From JBCCTX01 sp964468435 (GTDB lineage: Bacteria > Bacteroidota > Bacteroidia > J057): 64,000 bases of DNA. The stretch covers positions 25,115 through 89,114 of the forward strand of contig CAYXVE010000014.1 in assembly GCA_964468435.1 (NCBI GenBank), read 5' to 3'. The notes under the pieces were generated by a model. The model ran no database searches. It was not told the DNA's origin and was given only the letters and a program-made list of their open reading frames with translations. Position 1 is the stretch's first letter. Every line of letters starts with the position of its first letter. Below, in pieces: positions 28,812 to 38,343 of this stretch. The translations under genes were made by a program, and so were the position numbers.

Positions 28812-30068
28812 ATGAACCCGAGAATCCTGTTTCTTTGCTTTTGGTTGACATCAAACATATGTGTATATGCTGGGGGGGGATTTGAACTTTCCCTAAGCGG
28901 TTACCGGCATTTGGGTATGGGCTATACCGGCGTGGCTACGGCTTTCGATTCCTATTCAATATATCTTAATCCCGGTGCATTGGGATTTGTGAAACACAAC
29001 TACATTCAGCTAGGTGCAAGCTTTGTAAATCCCTCTATCACATTCAGAGCGCAAAACTTTAATACACAGAGCTTTGCAGCTGAATCTGAAAACATGGATA
29101 GCATTTTATTCACGCCTTTTTCGCTTTTTGCTGCATGGCGAAGGCCAGGAAGCAGGTTCACCTTTGGCATAAGCGTCAATAATCCTTTTGGATACAGAAC
29201 GCGCTGGGAAGATAATTGGAAAGGTAAATCTATTGTACAGGAATCCGCCATCAACTCACTCTATATACAGCCTACTGTAAGCTACAGGATTGATGACAAA
29301 ATGGGGGTTGGTGTAGGTCTGGTTTATAGTCTGGGAAATTTTCTGCTACGAAAAAGCCTGCCAATCATTGGAAGAAACAATGCAGGATCATGGGTAGAAC
29401 TCAGTGGTAAGGGTAATGGGATAGGTTTTAATGCCGGATTCTTCTTTCGTCCCAATCCCAGGCTGTCTTTGGGCATAAATTATCGCTCGGGAATCCGACT
29501 CCCTGTACAGGAAGGTAAGCTTAATTTTAATGTACCTGTGTCGCAGCGGAGTGAATATGAAAAGGACTCTGTATTTAGCACGACATTATCCTTCCCTGGC
29601 ATACTGAGCTTTGGGATGAGCTATCAGTTGCAAAATGACCTGATCGCAGCTATCGATGTAAACTTTACTCAATGGGAAGTATACGATCAACTAGACATAC
29701 AGCTTCAGAATCCAGATGTACAGATAAGAGATCTAGATGAGGTGATAGAACGAAACTTCAAGAATTCATATTCTGTCAGGCTAGGAGTAGAATATCAAAT
29801 CAATCCCAATAATTACCTCCGCTTTGGCGCCCTCTACAATCAATCCCCGGTAAGGGAAGAATACGTTTCTCCAGAACTACCAGACCTCAATAGCATAGGG
29901 ATGACTATCGGATATGGAAGAACCATTTTTAACCATTTCCAAGTGGATATTGCATATAAATTTGAGTATTCACCTGAAACATTCGGTGAACTACAGAAGC
30001 AAAATTTTAGTGGATTATACGAGAGCATCACCAATGTACTGGGCGTGGGAGTAAGTTATGTTTTTTAA
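28812..30068 (+). CDS. OmpP1/FadL-family outer-membrane transporter
   Basis: A 418-residue outer-membrane beta-barrel of the OmpP1/FadL/TodX family, which imports hydrophobic compounds such as long-chain fatty acids. After a signal peptide of about 20 residues, the N-terminal hatch-like segment (GYRHLGMGYTGVATAFDSYS, then NPGALGF) is typical of the family. Alternating-strand sequence continues to a C-terminal aromatic residue (VGVSYVF), as required for Bam insertion. It precedes a lipoprotein gene by 95 bases, so the two may form an operon. Confidence 0.88.
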   Translation: MNPRILFLCFWLTSNICVYAGGGFELSLSGYRHLGMGYTGVATAFDSYSIYLNPGALGFVKHNYIQLGASFVNPSITFRAQNFNTQSFAAESENMDSILFTPFSLFAAWRRPGSRFTFGISVNNPFGYRTRWEDNWKGKSIVQESAINSLYIQPTVSYRIDDKMGVGVGLVYSLGNFLLRKSLPIIGRNNAGSWVELSGKGNGIGFNAGFFFRPNPRLSLGINYRSGIRLPVQEGKLNFNVPVSQRSEYEKDSVFSTTLSFPGILSFGMSYQLQNDLIAAIDVNFTQWEVYDQLDIQLQNPDVQIRDLDEVIERNFKNSYSVRLGVEYQINPNNYLRFGALYNQSPVREEYVSPELPDLNSIGMTIGYGRTIFNHFQVDIAYKFEYSPETFGELQKQNFSGLYESITNVLGVGVSYVF

Positions 30069-30163
30069 GTTCAAAAATAATTGTGAAATATTATGACTTT
30101 GGTCAACGATTTGCTGAGTTATTTCGATGTAGTTTATGAATCATCTTTGGTACGCAATACTGT

Positions 30164-31465
30164 ATGAAAAAACATTCTACTTCCTATATATATATTGCCG
30201 GGCTCTGTATTTTGTTGGGATTTTGCATTGCGTGTAATCCTGAGATTGAATCCGATATCAATCTCGGTCATTTGAACGTGCAACAATATGTAGCGATTGG
30301 AGACGGATACACGGCAGGGTACAACAATAATGCTCTGTATTTGGATGGTCAGTTATTTTCCTTCCCAAGACTTTTTTCCAATCAACTCAGTAAAGTTAGC
30401 AATTTAGGCTTTCGTCAACCGCTACTAGGAGAACTGGGAACTGGATACCAGTATTTGACTGAAGTAATTCCTTCTTCGTGTGAAAAAGCAACCTCTACAC
30501 CGGTTATCAAATCATTCAAGTCTGATGGTTCTCTCGATAATAATGTTTCTTCCTCCGGGCCTTTCCACAATCTAGGAATTCCAGGAATTGAGGTAAATGA
30601 TTTGTTTGATCCATCTTTTGTAAACAAAAATCCCTTTTACAAACGCTTAACCCCCGAAGACCAATCTATCAGTTATGATCAACATATCATGGAAAACCCA
30701 TCTGGATTTTATACTATTTGGATGGGAACAGATGAACTGATGAAGTATGCAGCCTCAGGTGGCAGTAGCGATTCGCTCTTGCCCGCTACTTCAGGTGTAT
30801 TTAAGACCGCTCTGCAACGACTCACAGATACGCTGCTGACTTCATCCGACAACACCTCGATACTACTAGGAAATATTCCCGATATTACAGCTTTCCCATT
30901 CTTCAGCACGCTTTCCCACTTTTACATACGGGAATCAACCTGCCTGAGCACTCCTTTGTATATAGATGCGCATGATACAAACGGGAATCCACTCATTCGT
31001 GAGGCAACAGATACAGATTATATTCTCCTCACAGCCAGAGATATGATCGGTCAACCCATAAACGGAATTGGCTCCTGGGGCTTATCCCCTGAATATGCGA
31101 TCGATGATCGCTTTGTATTGGATCGCTATGAAGCTGATCAGGTCAGATCCCTAATCGAAAACTACAATCTCGCCATTCAACAATTGGTCAAGGCATATCG
31201 TGAACAGCCAGGTGCATATCATGTAATCAGTGTAGATTTGTTTAGCTACCTGCGCAATGCTGCCGTATCTGGTATCACAGTAGACGGATTGGATATTTCT
31301 GGTGAATATCTTTCGGGAGGACTCTTTTGCCTGGATGGAAAACATTTTACTCCCCGCGGAAATGCATTTATTACCAACCTGTTTATAGAATCTGTTAATA
31401 AAAACTTTCAGGCTAAAGTACCTAAAGTAAATATCTCTGATTACGAAAGTGTTGTTTTTCCCTAG
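30164..31465 (+). CDS. SGNH/GDSL-like lipoprotein
   Basis: A 433-residue lipoprotein with lipobox GFCIAC (Cys about residue 24). The sequence AIGDGYTAGYNN after the linker matches SGNH block I with the usual Ser replaced in a GDGYT context, and CLDGKHFTPRGNAF near the C-terminus matches the DxxH block V. Similar proteins are often encoded next to FadL/OmpP1 porins in Bacteroidota, as here. A lipid or acyl-ester hydrolase or binding role is possible, but the missing canonical GDS serine makes activity uncertain. Confidence 0.72.
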   Translation: MKKHSTSYIYIAGLCILLGFCIACNPEIESDINLGHLNVQQYVAIGDGYTAGYNNNALYLDGQLFSFPRLFSNQLSKVSNLGFRQPLLGELGTGYQYLTEVIPSSCEKATSTPVIKSFKSDGSLDNNVSSSGPFHNLGIPGIEVNDLFDPSFVNKNPFYKRLTPEDQSISYDQHIMENPSGFYTIWMGTDELMKYAASGGSSDSLLPATSGVFKTALQRLTDTLLTSSDNTSILLGNIPDITAFPFFSTLSHFYIRESTCLSTPLYIDAHDTNGNPLIREATDTDYILLTARDMIGQPINGIGSWGLSPEYAIDDRFVLDRYEADQVRSLIENYNLAIQQLVKAYREQPGAYHVISVDLFSYLRNAAVSGITVDGLDISGEYLSGGLFCLDGKHFTPRGNAFITNLFIESVNKNFQAKVPKVNISDYESVVFP

Positions 31466-31471
31466 GTAAAA

Positions 31472-31987
31472 TCATGCTTCTCCATTGACTAACATATCAA
31501 AACAGCTATCCCGATCCAGATTAACTTTCAGGTTGAAATAACATTTTCCGCCATCCAGCACTACCAGGATTTCTCTCTTCCAGTCGATATCCCAGGAATC
31601 GCAAAAGCAATTTACCCAGACGACCTTTTCTCCCTCGCTGTTTAAGACCGGTAGATACTGCCTTTTACATTTCTCCAGATGTATCAGCAGTGCCGCTGTA
31701 TCTTCCGGGCTTTCGATGGAAGACATTATCTGTGTATTATAGGATTCTACACAGTTTTGGATTAACTCATCGACTTTACTGAAGTCTTCAGCAATAAGCC
31801 TGACAGGCTTTCCAGCAATAAACATTTCATGTCTGGATGTATCGTATCTAACAATGGATATTACCGATGTATCCACTGTGATCATTTGATGGTGGACACC
31901 CGAAGATTCTGTTTGCGTGGACATTTTATTCATATCACATCCCCACAACATCAACATACATATCGCACAAACATGAATCCAGTGCAT
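31472..31987 (-). CDS. Small hypothetical lipoprotein
   Basis: 171 residues from the ATG at 31987; a longer in-frame start at 32098 would put an AT-rich, Ile/Asn-rich segment before the signal peptide and is rejected. MHWIHVCAICMLMLWGC is a lipoprotein signal peptide (lipobox MLWGC). The mature part has conserved-looking Cys residues (KCKRQYL, WVNCFCDSWDIDW) and ends in an acidic region. It is convergent with the SGNH lipoprotein gene, the stops being 6 bases apart. Family not recognised. Confidence 0.6.
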   Translation of the reverse strand: MHWIHVCAICMLMLWGCDMNKMSTQTESSGVHHQMITVDTSVISIVRYDTSRHEMFIAGKPVRLIAEDFSKVDELIQNCVESYNTQIMSSIESPEDTAALLIHLEKCKRQYLPVLNSEGEKVVWVNCFCDSWDIDWKREILVVLDGGKCYFNLKVNLDRDSCFDMLVNGEA

Positions 31988-32267
31988 CTTACAGGAGATT
32001 ATTGAAAAATAAAACTTAAAATAATTATTATTTCTGGCAAAAATAATGTTAATTGCTATATAGTTAATAGATATGTAGATCGTAACATCTTTTGACAATA
32101 AATTATTTGATACGCGAATTTGTCTGATTACCCCACCGGTTTTACAAAGTAAATTCTCTTCTGTTAAATTCTTCCATTGTCATACGTACTTATTAACTTA
32201 TTACGAAGATACAAGGTGTCAATTATTCTTTTAAAATCTTGTGTCTAAATCTTTAATATTTATTCTT

Positions 32268-32513
32268 ATGAACATTTTTATTGCAAAACTAAGCTTCGAC
32301 ACACAAACTGATGACTTGCGCGAAGCTTTTGAACCTTTCGGTGAGGTTGTATCTGCAAATGTTATTTTCGACAAGTTCACAGGCCACTCTAGAGGGTTTG
32401 GATTTGTAGAAATGACCAACAAAGACGAAGCACTTGAAGCGATAGAAGGTCTGGATGGATCTGAGCTGGATGGCCGTACAATTGTAGTCAAAAAGGCTCA
32501 ACCACGTAGATAG
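32268..32513 (+). CDS. RRM-domain RNA-binding protein
   Basis: An 81-residue single-RRM protein of the bacterial glycine-rich/cold-inducible RNA-binding type. RNP2 is IFIAKL (residues 3-8) and RNP1 is RGFGFVEM (about 44-51); the rest of the beta-alpha-beta-beta-alpha-beta fold is complete. The start is the ATG at 32268, since translation from 32241 would add nine residues before the RRM. Cytosolic. It has its own strong terminator, so it is a single-gene unit. Likely role: post-transcriptional regulation or RNA chaperone activity, inferred from the family. Confidence 0.93.
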   Translation: MNIFIAKLSFDTQTDDLREAFEPFGEVVSANVIFDKFTGHSRGFGFVEMTNKDEALEAIEGLDGSELDGRTIVVKKAQPRR

Positions 32514-32529
32514 TTGTAAAAAAAACTAC

Positions 32530-32563
32530 AGAGGAAGTCAATGTTGTGACTTCCTCTTTTTTT
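32530..32563 (+). terminator. Intrinsic terminator of the RRM gene
   Basis: A perfect 11-bp stem AGAGGAAGTCA/TGACTTCCTCT (32530-32540 and 32547-32557), a 6-base loop and a following T-run. Confidence 0.92.
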
Positions 32564-32745
32564 ATAGTAGTATTCTTTTCACTTGACAGAAATAATTATC
32601 TGACCATTCAAGAGTAACTTTTTCCACAATTCATTTTTATTTATTTTCCTGACTATACTTAAAGTCTCTGTCAAACTACACTGCGCATACAGTAAACACA
32701 GAACCTACACACAACCCCAAATGACAAAATGTCTAAGAAGCCCGG

Positions 32746-32767
32746 ATCAACATGTATGTATGTTGAT
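32746..32767 (-). repeat. Inverted repeat after the end of the glycan operon
   Basis: ATCAACAT (32746-32753) and ATGTTGAT (32760-32767), a perfect 8-bp inverted repeat about 25 bases beyond the last sulfatase stop on the minus strand. No T-run follows, so a terminator role is only possible. Confidence 0.35.
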
Positions 32768-32791
32768 TGGCCTCATAAACATTTCAACCAT

Positions 32792-34240
32792 CTACCGTCT
32801 CACGCCACTACCCTCTATCTCTGTAAGCTTATCACCAAGCTCTGCCCGGCAACTGTCTGCTAAAACTAATAGACGTTCGACTACCTCCGGATGTTGACCT
32901 GAAACGTCAGTTGTTTCGCTGATATCATTGTCCAGGTCATAGAGTTCCATCCCTAAATTATTGTACTCGTATTTCACAGGTATCCCTCCCGTACCCCCTT
33001 CACGGCCATTGAGGGTGCGATAAGTGTGGGGAAGATAAAGCTTCCACCTACCATCCCCGGATAATACTCCCTGTAACTCGTTTTGCCTATAATAAAAAAA
33101 GTAAGCCTCATGGGGATTTTCAGCGCCTGCTTCCTGAGTGATCAAGGGCCATACATTCATACCATCTATCTTTTGCTCAGGTAATGATGTCCCTGTTACG
33201 TTAGCGATGGTAGGGAAAAGGTCTATGGTCATGACAGGTTGCTCGACGACCTGATCTGCGGGAATCTTTCCCGGCCATCGCATGATGCCAGGCACCCTTA
33301 CACCACCTTCCAAGCTAGTGCCCTTGCCTTCACGCAGGGGAAGTGCACTTCCTGCATGGTCTCCATAAGAGAGCCAGGGACCGTTATCAGACATAAAGAT
33401 GACCCAAGTATTTTCATCGACGCCATTGCGTTCCAGTGCTTCCATCACTTGTCCTACAGACCAGTCGATTTCCATGATGACATCCCCGTACAGCCCCCGA
33501 TCTGATTTGCCCTTGTACTGATCCGAAACAAACAATGGGACATGAGGCATACTGTGAGCGAGGTATAGAAAAAAGGGTTGATCCTTGTGCTCATCAATAA
33601 AATCGACAGCCCGCTCAGTATATTCCGTAGTAATCATACTTTGATCTTCCAGGGTGTCGATGACCTTGTCATCTTCCATGAGTTTAAGCGGTGGGTATCC
33701 ATCCGGACGTTCGGGATGGTAAGGCCACATGTCATTGGAATAGGGAATACCATAATAGGTATCAAAGCCTTGCTGAGTAGGCAAATGTGGTGGCAGATCG
33801 CCCAGATGCCATTTGCCATAGATAGCTGTAGCATAGTTTTTTTGCTTGAGCAATTCTGCGATAGTCATTTCTGCAGGTGCGAGACCTATCTGAGAATTGG
33901 GACCCAGGGCTCCCATGATCCCTACACGGCTGGGATAACATCCCGTCATTAACGCTGCGCGTGAGGCAGAGCATACAGGCTGAGCTACATAAAAGTTGGT
34001 AAAGCGAGCACCTTCTCTTGCCATCCGATCCAGATTGGGCGTCTGAATATCGGGTGATCCGTAAGCCCCAACATCCTGATATCCCTGATCATCAGTAAAT
34101 ATAATGACAATATTGGGTAGGGTATCCCCTTGCTCATCTGAATCCTGCTTTGTAGTTGTACAGGAAGAAAGCCAGGGTAGCAGGGCTCCTCCCAAGACAA
34201 ATAGCATAAGCATATACAGTTTTGTAACAGGTAACTTCAT
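32792..34240 (-). CDS. Sulfatase (S1 family), lipoprotein
   Basis: A 482-residue type I sulfatase removing sulfate esters from glycans or glycan fragments. Lipobox LSSC anchors it after a 26-residue signal sequence. The N-terminal metal motif is IIFTDDQGYQDVGAYG. The formylglycine site is CSASR (VCSASRAALMTG), i.e. a Cys-type site with Ala in place of the common Pro. KWHLGDLPPHLPTQQGFD and SDNGPW supply further active-site residues. It is the last gene of the long minus-strand glycan operon, with the pseudogene remnant immediately upstream. Confidence 0.92.
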   Translation of the reverse strand: MKLPVTKLYMLMLFVLGGALLPWLSSCTTTKQDSDEQGDTLPNIVIIFTDDQGYQDVGAYGSPDIQTPNLDRMAREGARFTNFYVAQPVCSASRAALMTGCYPSRVGIMGALGPNSQIGLAPAEMTIAELLKQKNYATAIYGKWHLGDLPPHLPTQQGFDTYYGIPYSNDMWPYHPERPDGYPPLKLMEDDKVIDTLEDQSMITTEYTERAVDFIDEHKDQPFFLYLAHSMPHVPLFVSDQYKGKSDRGLYGDVIMEIDWSVGQVMEALERNGVDENTWVIFMSDNGPWLSYGDHAGSALPLREGKGTSLEGGVRVPGIMRWPGKIPADQVVEQPVMTIDLFPTIANVTGTSLPEQKIDGMNVWPLITQEAGAENPHEAYFFYYRQNELQGVLSGDGRWKLYLPHTYRTLNGREGGTGGIPVKYEYNNLGMELYDLDNDISETTDVSGQHPEVVERLLVLADSCRAELGDKLTEIEGSGVRR

Positions 34241-34255
34241 AGTTTGAAAATATTA

Positions 34256-34895
34256 TTATTGATAAATAAAAAAAGCGGTCGCAGTAGTTTTTTTGTCTAT
34301 TTTGAATCGTGTCCACTGAGCTTGAAAGCCTAAAGGAAATATCACAGGCTTGTGAGGTTGATCTCTATCAACTGTAATTTCCTGGTAAACATTCCATTGA
34401 TCCCTTCCCATGAAATCGACTTCCAGGGTAAAGCTAACCATTTCATTTGAGTCATGAGCAAGATGAAGAACTTTCTGGTCAAATCCCAGCATCAAAATAG
34501 TGCATGAATGGGATCACCATACTCGCTTTCTCCCCATTCGTGTTTTCCCGAAACTTCAATGAAAGGCTGATCTGAAATAATGGTCCATGCCTTTCCATCC
34601 CATTCGGCCAAGTGGCCAGCGTTTCGTTCACCTGTAAATTCTTCCTCGTGATACGTATTATTTGCCACCACTACCCTGCCAGTACCCGTATATCCTCCCC
34701 TAAAGTGAGGTCCTGCGCCATTAGGTATGTTGAGTTCCTCCACCAGGTCAAACAACTGTCTGGATTGGTAGACTTTACTGTATTGTGCGGAAAAACACCT
34801 TTGACCTGTGGATGTTGTTGACCTGAAACCACAGCGGAAAGGAAAGATGCAAAACATAATAACAGTGTTATAAATTTTATCATGTATATATTCAA
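34256..34895 (-). pseudogene. Frameshifted remnant of a secreted protein gene
   Basis: Three pieces in different frames read as one protein. A signal peptide (MIKFITLLLCFASFLSAVVSG) and short N-terminus occupy 34895 to about 34780. A middle part in another frame contains NIPNGAGPHFRGGYTGTG and VVVANNTYHEE and stops at 34492. A C-terminal part (MLGFDQKVLHLAHDS, FTLEVDFMG) in a third frame ends at 34256. The last two overlap as TGATG. The combined length, about 210 residues, is much shorter than related multi-hundred-residue secreted proteins I recall with this C-terminal segment, so an internal deletion is also likely. It sits between the esterase and last sulfatase genes and is probably decaying. 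Confidence 0.68.
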
Positions 34896-34927
34896 CTTGG
34901 TGATCCGTTTGATTATAGCGCTTCTTG

Positions 34928-35755
34928 TTAAGCTCCTCCCAGATACCCTAAAACTCTTAAAAATTTATCCGCTTTTACCAGGGTTTTCAGATAATCCAGC
35001 CCACTTCCCCTGCCTTTATTGAAAAAACCATGGCCTCTTCCCTCAAAGGGAACCAGCTTGCAGTAGTTTCCCATTTCCTCCATCCGCTCTTCCAAGGCTT
35101 TGACATTACTATATGGGACGACCTGATCCGCAGTACCGTGAAAAATCATAGTAGGAGGCATCTCAGGGACTATGTTGTGGTATGGTGATGCCTTAAGTGT
35201 ATCTGCACCTAGCTTTTCAGCACCGTAGCCCTCACTGGTCGTGTTGACCACCGGGTTGAATAACAACAGCGCAGAGGGAGTTGGTTCAACTGATAGTGGA
35301 TCTTCCGGACTATCAAAGTCTGAAATCAGTGCGGTACATAGTGCAAGATGGCCACCGGCAGATCCACCCGCTGCAACAATCTTTTGGCTATCGATCCGTA
35401 AGCTATCAGTATGCTGCCTGACCCATCTCATGGCTGATCGCGCATCTTCAATCGCGGTCTGTGGTGGCGTGCCGTGCTTACCTGCAATGCGGTATTCTGG
35501 TGTAAAGCAGATCATACCCCTCCGAGCAAAAAACTCAGCCTGAGGCTTGAAGTGCTGTTTGGTTCCTCCAACCCAACCCCCACCAAAGTAAAACACAATC
35601 GCCGGATAAGTCTGATCACTCTGGAAATCCTCCGGATAGTAGATATCCATCGTCAGTACTGTGGTATCGATAGACTTATACGCTACCGTTATCATGCTCT
35701 GAGCGATGCTATTTTCGACCCAAACAATTAAAAAAAACAGGAATATATATTTCAT
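34928..35755 (-). CDS. Secreted alpha/beta-hydrolase, esterase-like
   Basis: A 275-residue exported hydrolase, with the start chosen at the ATG at 35755 so that MKYIFLFFLIVWVENSIAQ forms the signal peptide. The oxyanion-hole motif is FYFGGGWVGG, the nucleophile elbow GGSAGGH, and the terminal His lies in GRGHGFFNKG; Asp is in GTADQVVPY. This is the BD-FAE/acetylxylan-esterase-like branch. In this locus it most likely removes acyl groups from the glycan substrate (inference). It follows the TIM-barrel gene by 22 bases. Confidence 0.87.
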   Translation of the reverse strand: MKYIFLFFLIVWVENSIAQSMITVAYKSIDTTVLTMDIYYPEDFQSDQTYPAIVFYFGGGWVGGTKQHFKPQAEFFARRGMICFTPEYRIAGKHGTPPQTAIEDARSAMRWVRQHTDSLRIDSQKIVAAGGSAGGHLALCTALISDFDSPEDPLSVEPTPSALLLFNPVVNTTSEGYGAEKLGADTLKASPYHNIVPEMPPTMIFHGTADQVVPYSNVKALEERMEEMGNYCKLVPFEGRGHGFFNKGRGSGLDYLKTLVKADKFLRVLGYLGGA

Positions 35756-35777
35756 GGTGAATATCCGGGTATAAAGA

Positions 35778-36737
35778 TTATTGTCCATTCATTGCCATTC
35801 TTACAGCCGCTTTCATACTCTGAAGTCCTTTAAGTGCAATGATATAAGCATCCTCTTTCCAGTAGTCTCTGTTAAATAGCTCCAGGGATAATACCTTAGT
35901 GCCGCCTGATAAAACCAACGTCCTGAGCACATCCGATACTGGAGCTACACCCAGTCCTGGAAATACGCGATGACTGTCATTCATCTCCTCGCGGGAAGGA
36001 GAAGCGGGATAATCATTGATATGAAAAATCTCTATGGCAGTACCATGAATGAGCTTAAGTCCATCAAAGTCGGAATCGCCTTTATAGAGGTGATATATAT
36101 CGGGTAGAATTCTGGCCTTTGGATGTCCGGCTTCTGAAGCTACATATAGCACCTGGCTGAGCTTGTGCAGATTCTGGGAGAAGCCCCATACTTCGAGCTG
36201 GGGTATCACACCCATCACACTTCCCAGTTCCAGAATGGTATGATACCGTTCGGCAGCATGATCTAGGTTTAATCCAGGAGTATCTGTCGCTCCAGCGGGT
36301 GGAGCAGCAATACGCATACAGCCCAACTGGGCGAGCATATCCATTTCACGTTTAAGTTGCTCAATCGCATTTTTCCTCACCTCTTCATCATCCACAATCC
36401 ACTGAGCAAATCCGATCGCATTTTCCACCTTCAGCCCCCAATTCTTGATCCTGCTGGACAGATCTTTTAGTTTTCCACCTTTTTCTATGTATCGTTGCAA
36501 TCCATTAATCCAGATTTCAATCCCATCATAGCCTGCTTTACCTGCTAAGTCTATTTCTCCTTCCACACCCAGTTCCTGACCTCGAATGGTACTTACATTT
36601 AGACAATAGGAAAAAGGAGATTCGACCACTTCTGCGGTTGTATTCCGGGCTTGTACCAGTTTGGTCCCGATCAACATCGCACCTCCCACTAAAGCACCAG
36701 AACGCTTAAGCATATTTCTACGGGAAAAATTTGACAT
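35778..36737 (-). CDS. Exported sugar isomerase/epimerase-like TIM barrel
   Basis: A 319-residue protein of the xylose isomerase-like TIM barrel family (AP endonuclease 2 superfamily). The start is the ATG at 36737, which gives a Tat-type signal: SRRNMLKRSGALVGGAM. Metal-site candidates are Glu in PQLEVWG, Asp/His in ILPDIYHLYKG, His in IFHINDYP and Glu in VLSLELFN. A sugar or sugar-acid isomerase/epimerase acting outside the cytoplasm is inferred. It lies in the operon between sulfatase and esterase. Confidence 0.85.
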   Translation of the reverse strand: MSNFSRRNMLKRSGALVGGAMLIGTKLVQARNTTAEVVESPFSYCLNVSTIRGQELGVEGEIDLAGKAGYDGIEIWINGLQRYIEKGGKLKDLSSRIKNWGLKVENAIGFAQWIVDDEEVRKNAIEQLKREMDMLAQLGCMRIAAPPAGATDTPGLNLDHAAERYHTILELGSVMGVIPQLEVWGFSQNLHKLSQVLYVASEAGHPKARILPDIYHLYKGDSDFDGLKLIHGTAIEIFHINDYPASPSREEMNDSHRVFPGLGVAPVSDVLRTLVLSGGTKVLSLELFNRDYWKEDAYIIALKGLQSMKAAVRMAMNGQ

Positions 36738-36837
36738 AGAATTTATGGTTATTGATTTCATAAAAATATGAATAATATTGGCGAACCTCTATGGGGACTC
36801 TAGGAATAAAATGATTGACTCATTAATTGCAACTTAT

Positions 36838-38313
36838 CTACTTGATCTGATACCTCTCGCTTTTGGGTGGCCGTGGCGTCTGTTGATTGGGTAACTTTTC
36901 TCCTGTCTCCCTGTCAAACTCATCGGGGGTACGAACAGGTGGCAATGAATCTTGTGTCATATTTCTCATTTCTTCCATCATTTTCTGTAATTCACTTAAT
37001 TCATCCTGATAATCAGAATTGGTTGCCAGATTATTCAATTCATAGGGATCATTGACCACATCATACAATTCTTCCTCAGGACGGGGAATGTTGAAGATCA
37101 CACGCTGTTGGGGTTCCAGCGTTCCGTCATCACGCATCTCACGCATCACCGCAAAAGTAGGACTACGCAGTGCATCTGCAGGTGGCGTATTAGGTAGTTC
37201 TGGGTAAAAATTGCGAATATACTTGAACTGTTTCGTTCTTACGGCACGTGTATAATCATCGAAGTCATGCCAATGGTCTTCGGCATATATCATCTCCCGA
37301 ATCACCGTATCTTGATCGTTGATGAGGGATACTAAACTCATGCCCATCATATCCTGATGAATATCTGCTTGTGCAAGTTCCAGAAAAGTAGGAGCAATAT
37401 CCACAGCACTGACCAAATGGTCGTAAATAGAACCGGCAGGAATCGTTTCAGGCCAGTACATGATCCAGGGTGTTTTGATACCGCCATCGTACAAGGTAGT
37501 CTTATCGCGTGGAAAAGGCCTTCCATTGTCACTAATAAATACTATCAGGGTCTTTTCAGCCACTCCCTGTGCTTCGAGTTCGTCCATCACATTTCCGATA
37601 TAGCTGTCCATGCGGTGTATCTCGTCGTAATACATGGCAAAATCTTCCCTAACCTCTCTACTATCGGGCATGTAAGGAGGAACAACAGCGTCTTCTGGTT
37701 GGTGGGGATTGTCAATAATACCTGTTCTATATCCTCTATGGGGATCTACAGCCGCCAGCCACAGAAAGAAGGGCTGATCTTCAGGACGGTCTTTCAAAGT
37801 TTGCACCCAGTCTTCACATCCGCTTCCATCCCGGGGCCTCAGCTCCCGGTCTTCTTCCGAGCCTCCCGCACGCACTAGGTCAAAACGATCCTTGACCTCA
37901 GGTCCCAGATGCCATTTACCTGCCTGCGCAGTCCAGTATCCGGCTGCTTTGAGCTTTTCTACGAAAGTGACATTGTACCCTGGAAGCAACCAGTGAAGCT
38001 GTTCCGCATCGGTCTGATGGGGATATTTTCCCGTAATGATACTGGATCTGCTGGGACTACAGGAGCTGGTCATGAGAAAGGCCTGATCAAAGCGCATGCC
38101 TCCTGCTGCCATGCGGTCCAGATTAGGGGTTCGAATGTGAGGATGTCCATAAGTTCCCACATCATTCCAGGCCATATCATCTGCAATGATGAGGATGATG
38201 TTGGGGGTGGAAGGTAAGCCTTCTTGGTAGTTAGATGTACCACCCTGCTGGCAGGCAACAATCGTCAGGCAGCATCCTGCCAGCAGCAGCAGAAATCTTA
38301 TGCGAGTAATCAT
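36838..38313 (-). CDS. Sulfatase (S1 family), lipoprotein
   Basis: A 491-residue sulfatase with the canonical formylglycine site CSPSR (SSCSPSRSSIITGKYPHQ). Metal-binding IIADDMAWNDVG lies near the N-terminus, GKWHLGPEVKDRFD in the middle, and SDNGRPFPRDKTTLYDGG further on, a layout like the heparan N-sulfatase/sulfamidase-type branch. The lipobox is TIVAC. The C-terminus is basic and Pro-rich (PRPPKSERYQIK). It differs from the other sulfatase of the locus in active-site sequence and probably in substrate position. It lies 30 bases after the FG-GAP gene. Confidence 0.93.
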   Translation of the reverse strand: MITRIRFLLLLAGCCLTIVACQQGGTSNYQEGLPSTPNIILIIADDMAWNDVGTYGHPHIRTPNLDRMAAGGMRFDQAFLMTSSCSPSRSSIITGKYPHQTDAEQLHWLLPGYNVTFVEKLKAAGYWTAQAGKWHLGPEVKDRFDLVRAGGSEEDRELRPRDGSGCEDWVQTLKDRPEDQPFFLWLAAVDPHRGYRTGIIDNPHQPEDAVVPPYMPDSREVREDFAMYYDEIHRMDSYIGNVMDELEAQGVAEKTLIVFISDNGRPFPRDKTTLYDGGIKTPWIMYWPETIPAGSIYDHLVSAVDIAPTFLELAQADIHQDMMGMSLVSLINDQDTVIREMIYAEDHWHDFDDYTRAVRTKQFKYIRNFYPELPNTPPADALRSPTFAVMREMRDDGTLEPQQRVIFNIPRPEEELYDVVNDPYELNNLATNSDYQDELSELQKMMEEMRNMTQDSLPPVRTPDEFDRETGEKLPNQQTPRPPKSERYQIK

Positions 38314-38343
38314 AGTAGGATAATTTATGGCCTAATATACACA

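Noticed and set aside
32099..32267. Cold-shock type structured leader of the RRM gene
   Set aside because: The region has TTTGAC and TATTTG-like pieces but no correctly spaced promoter or clear fold could be established.
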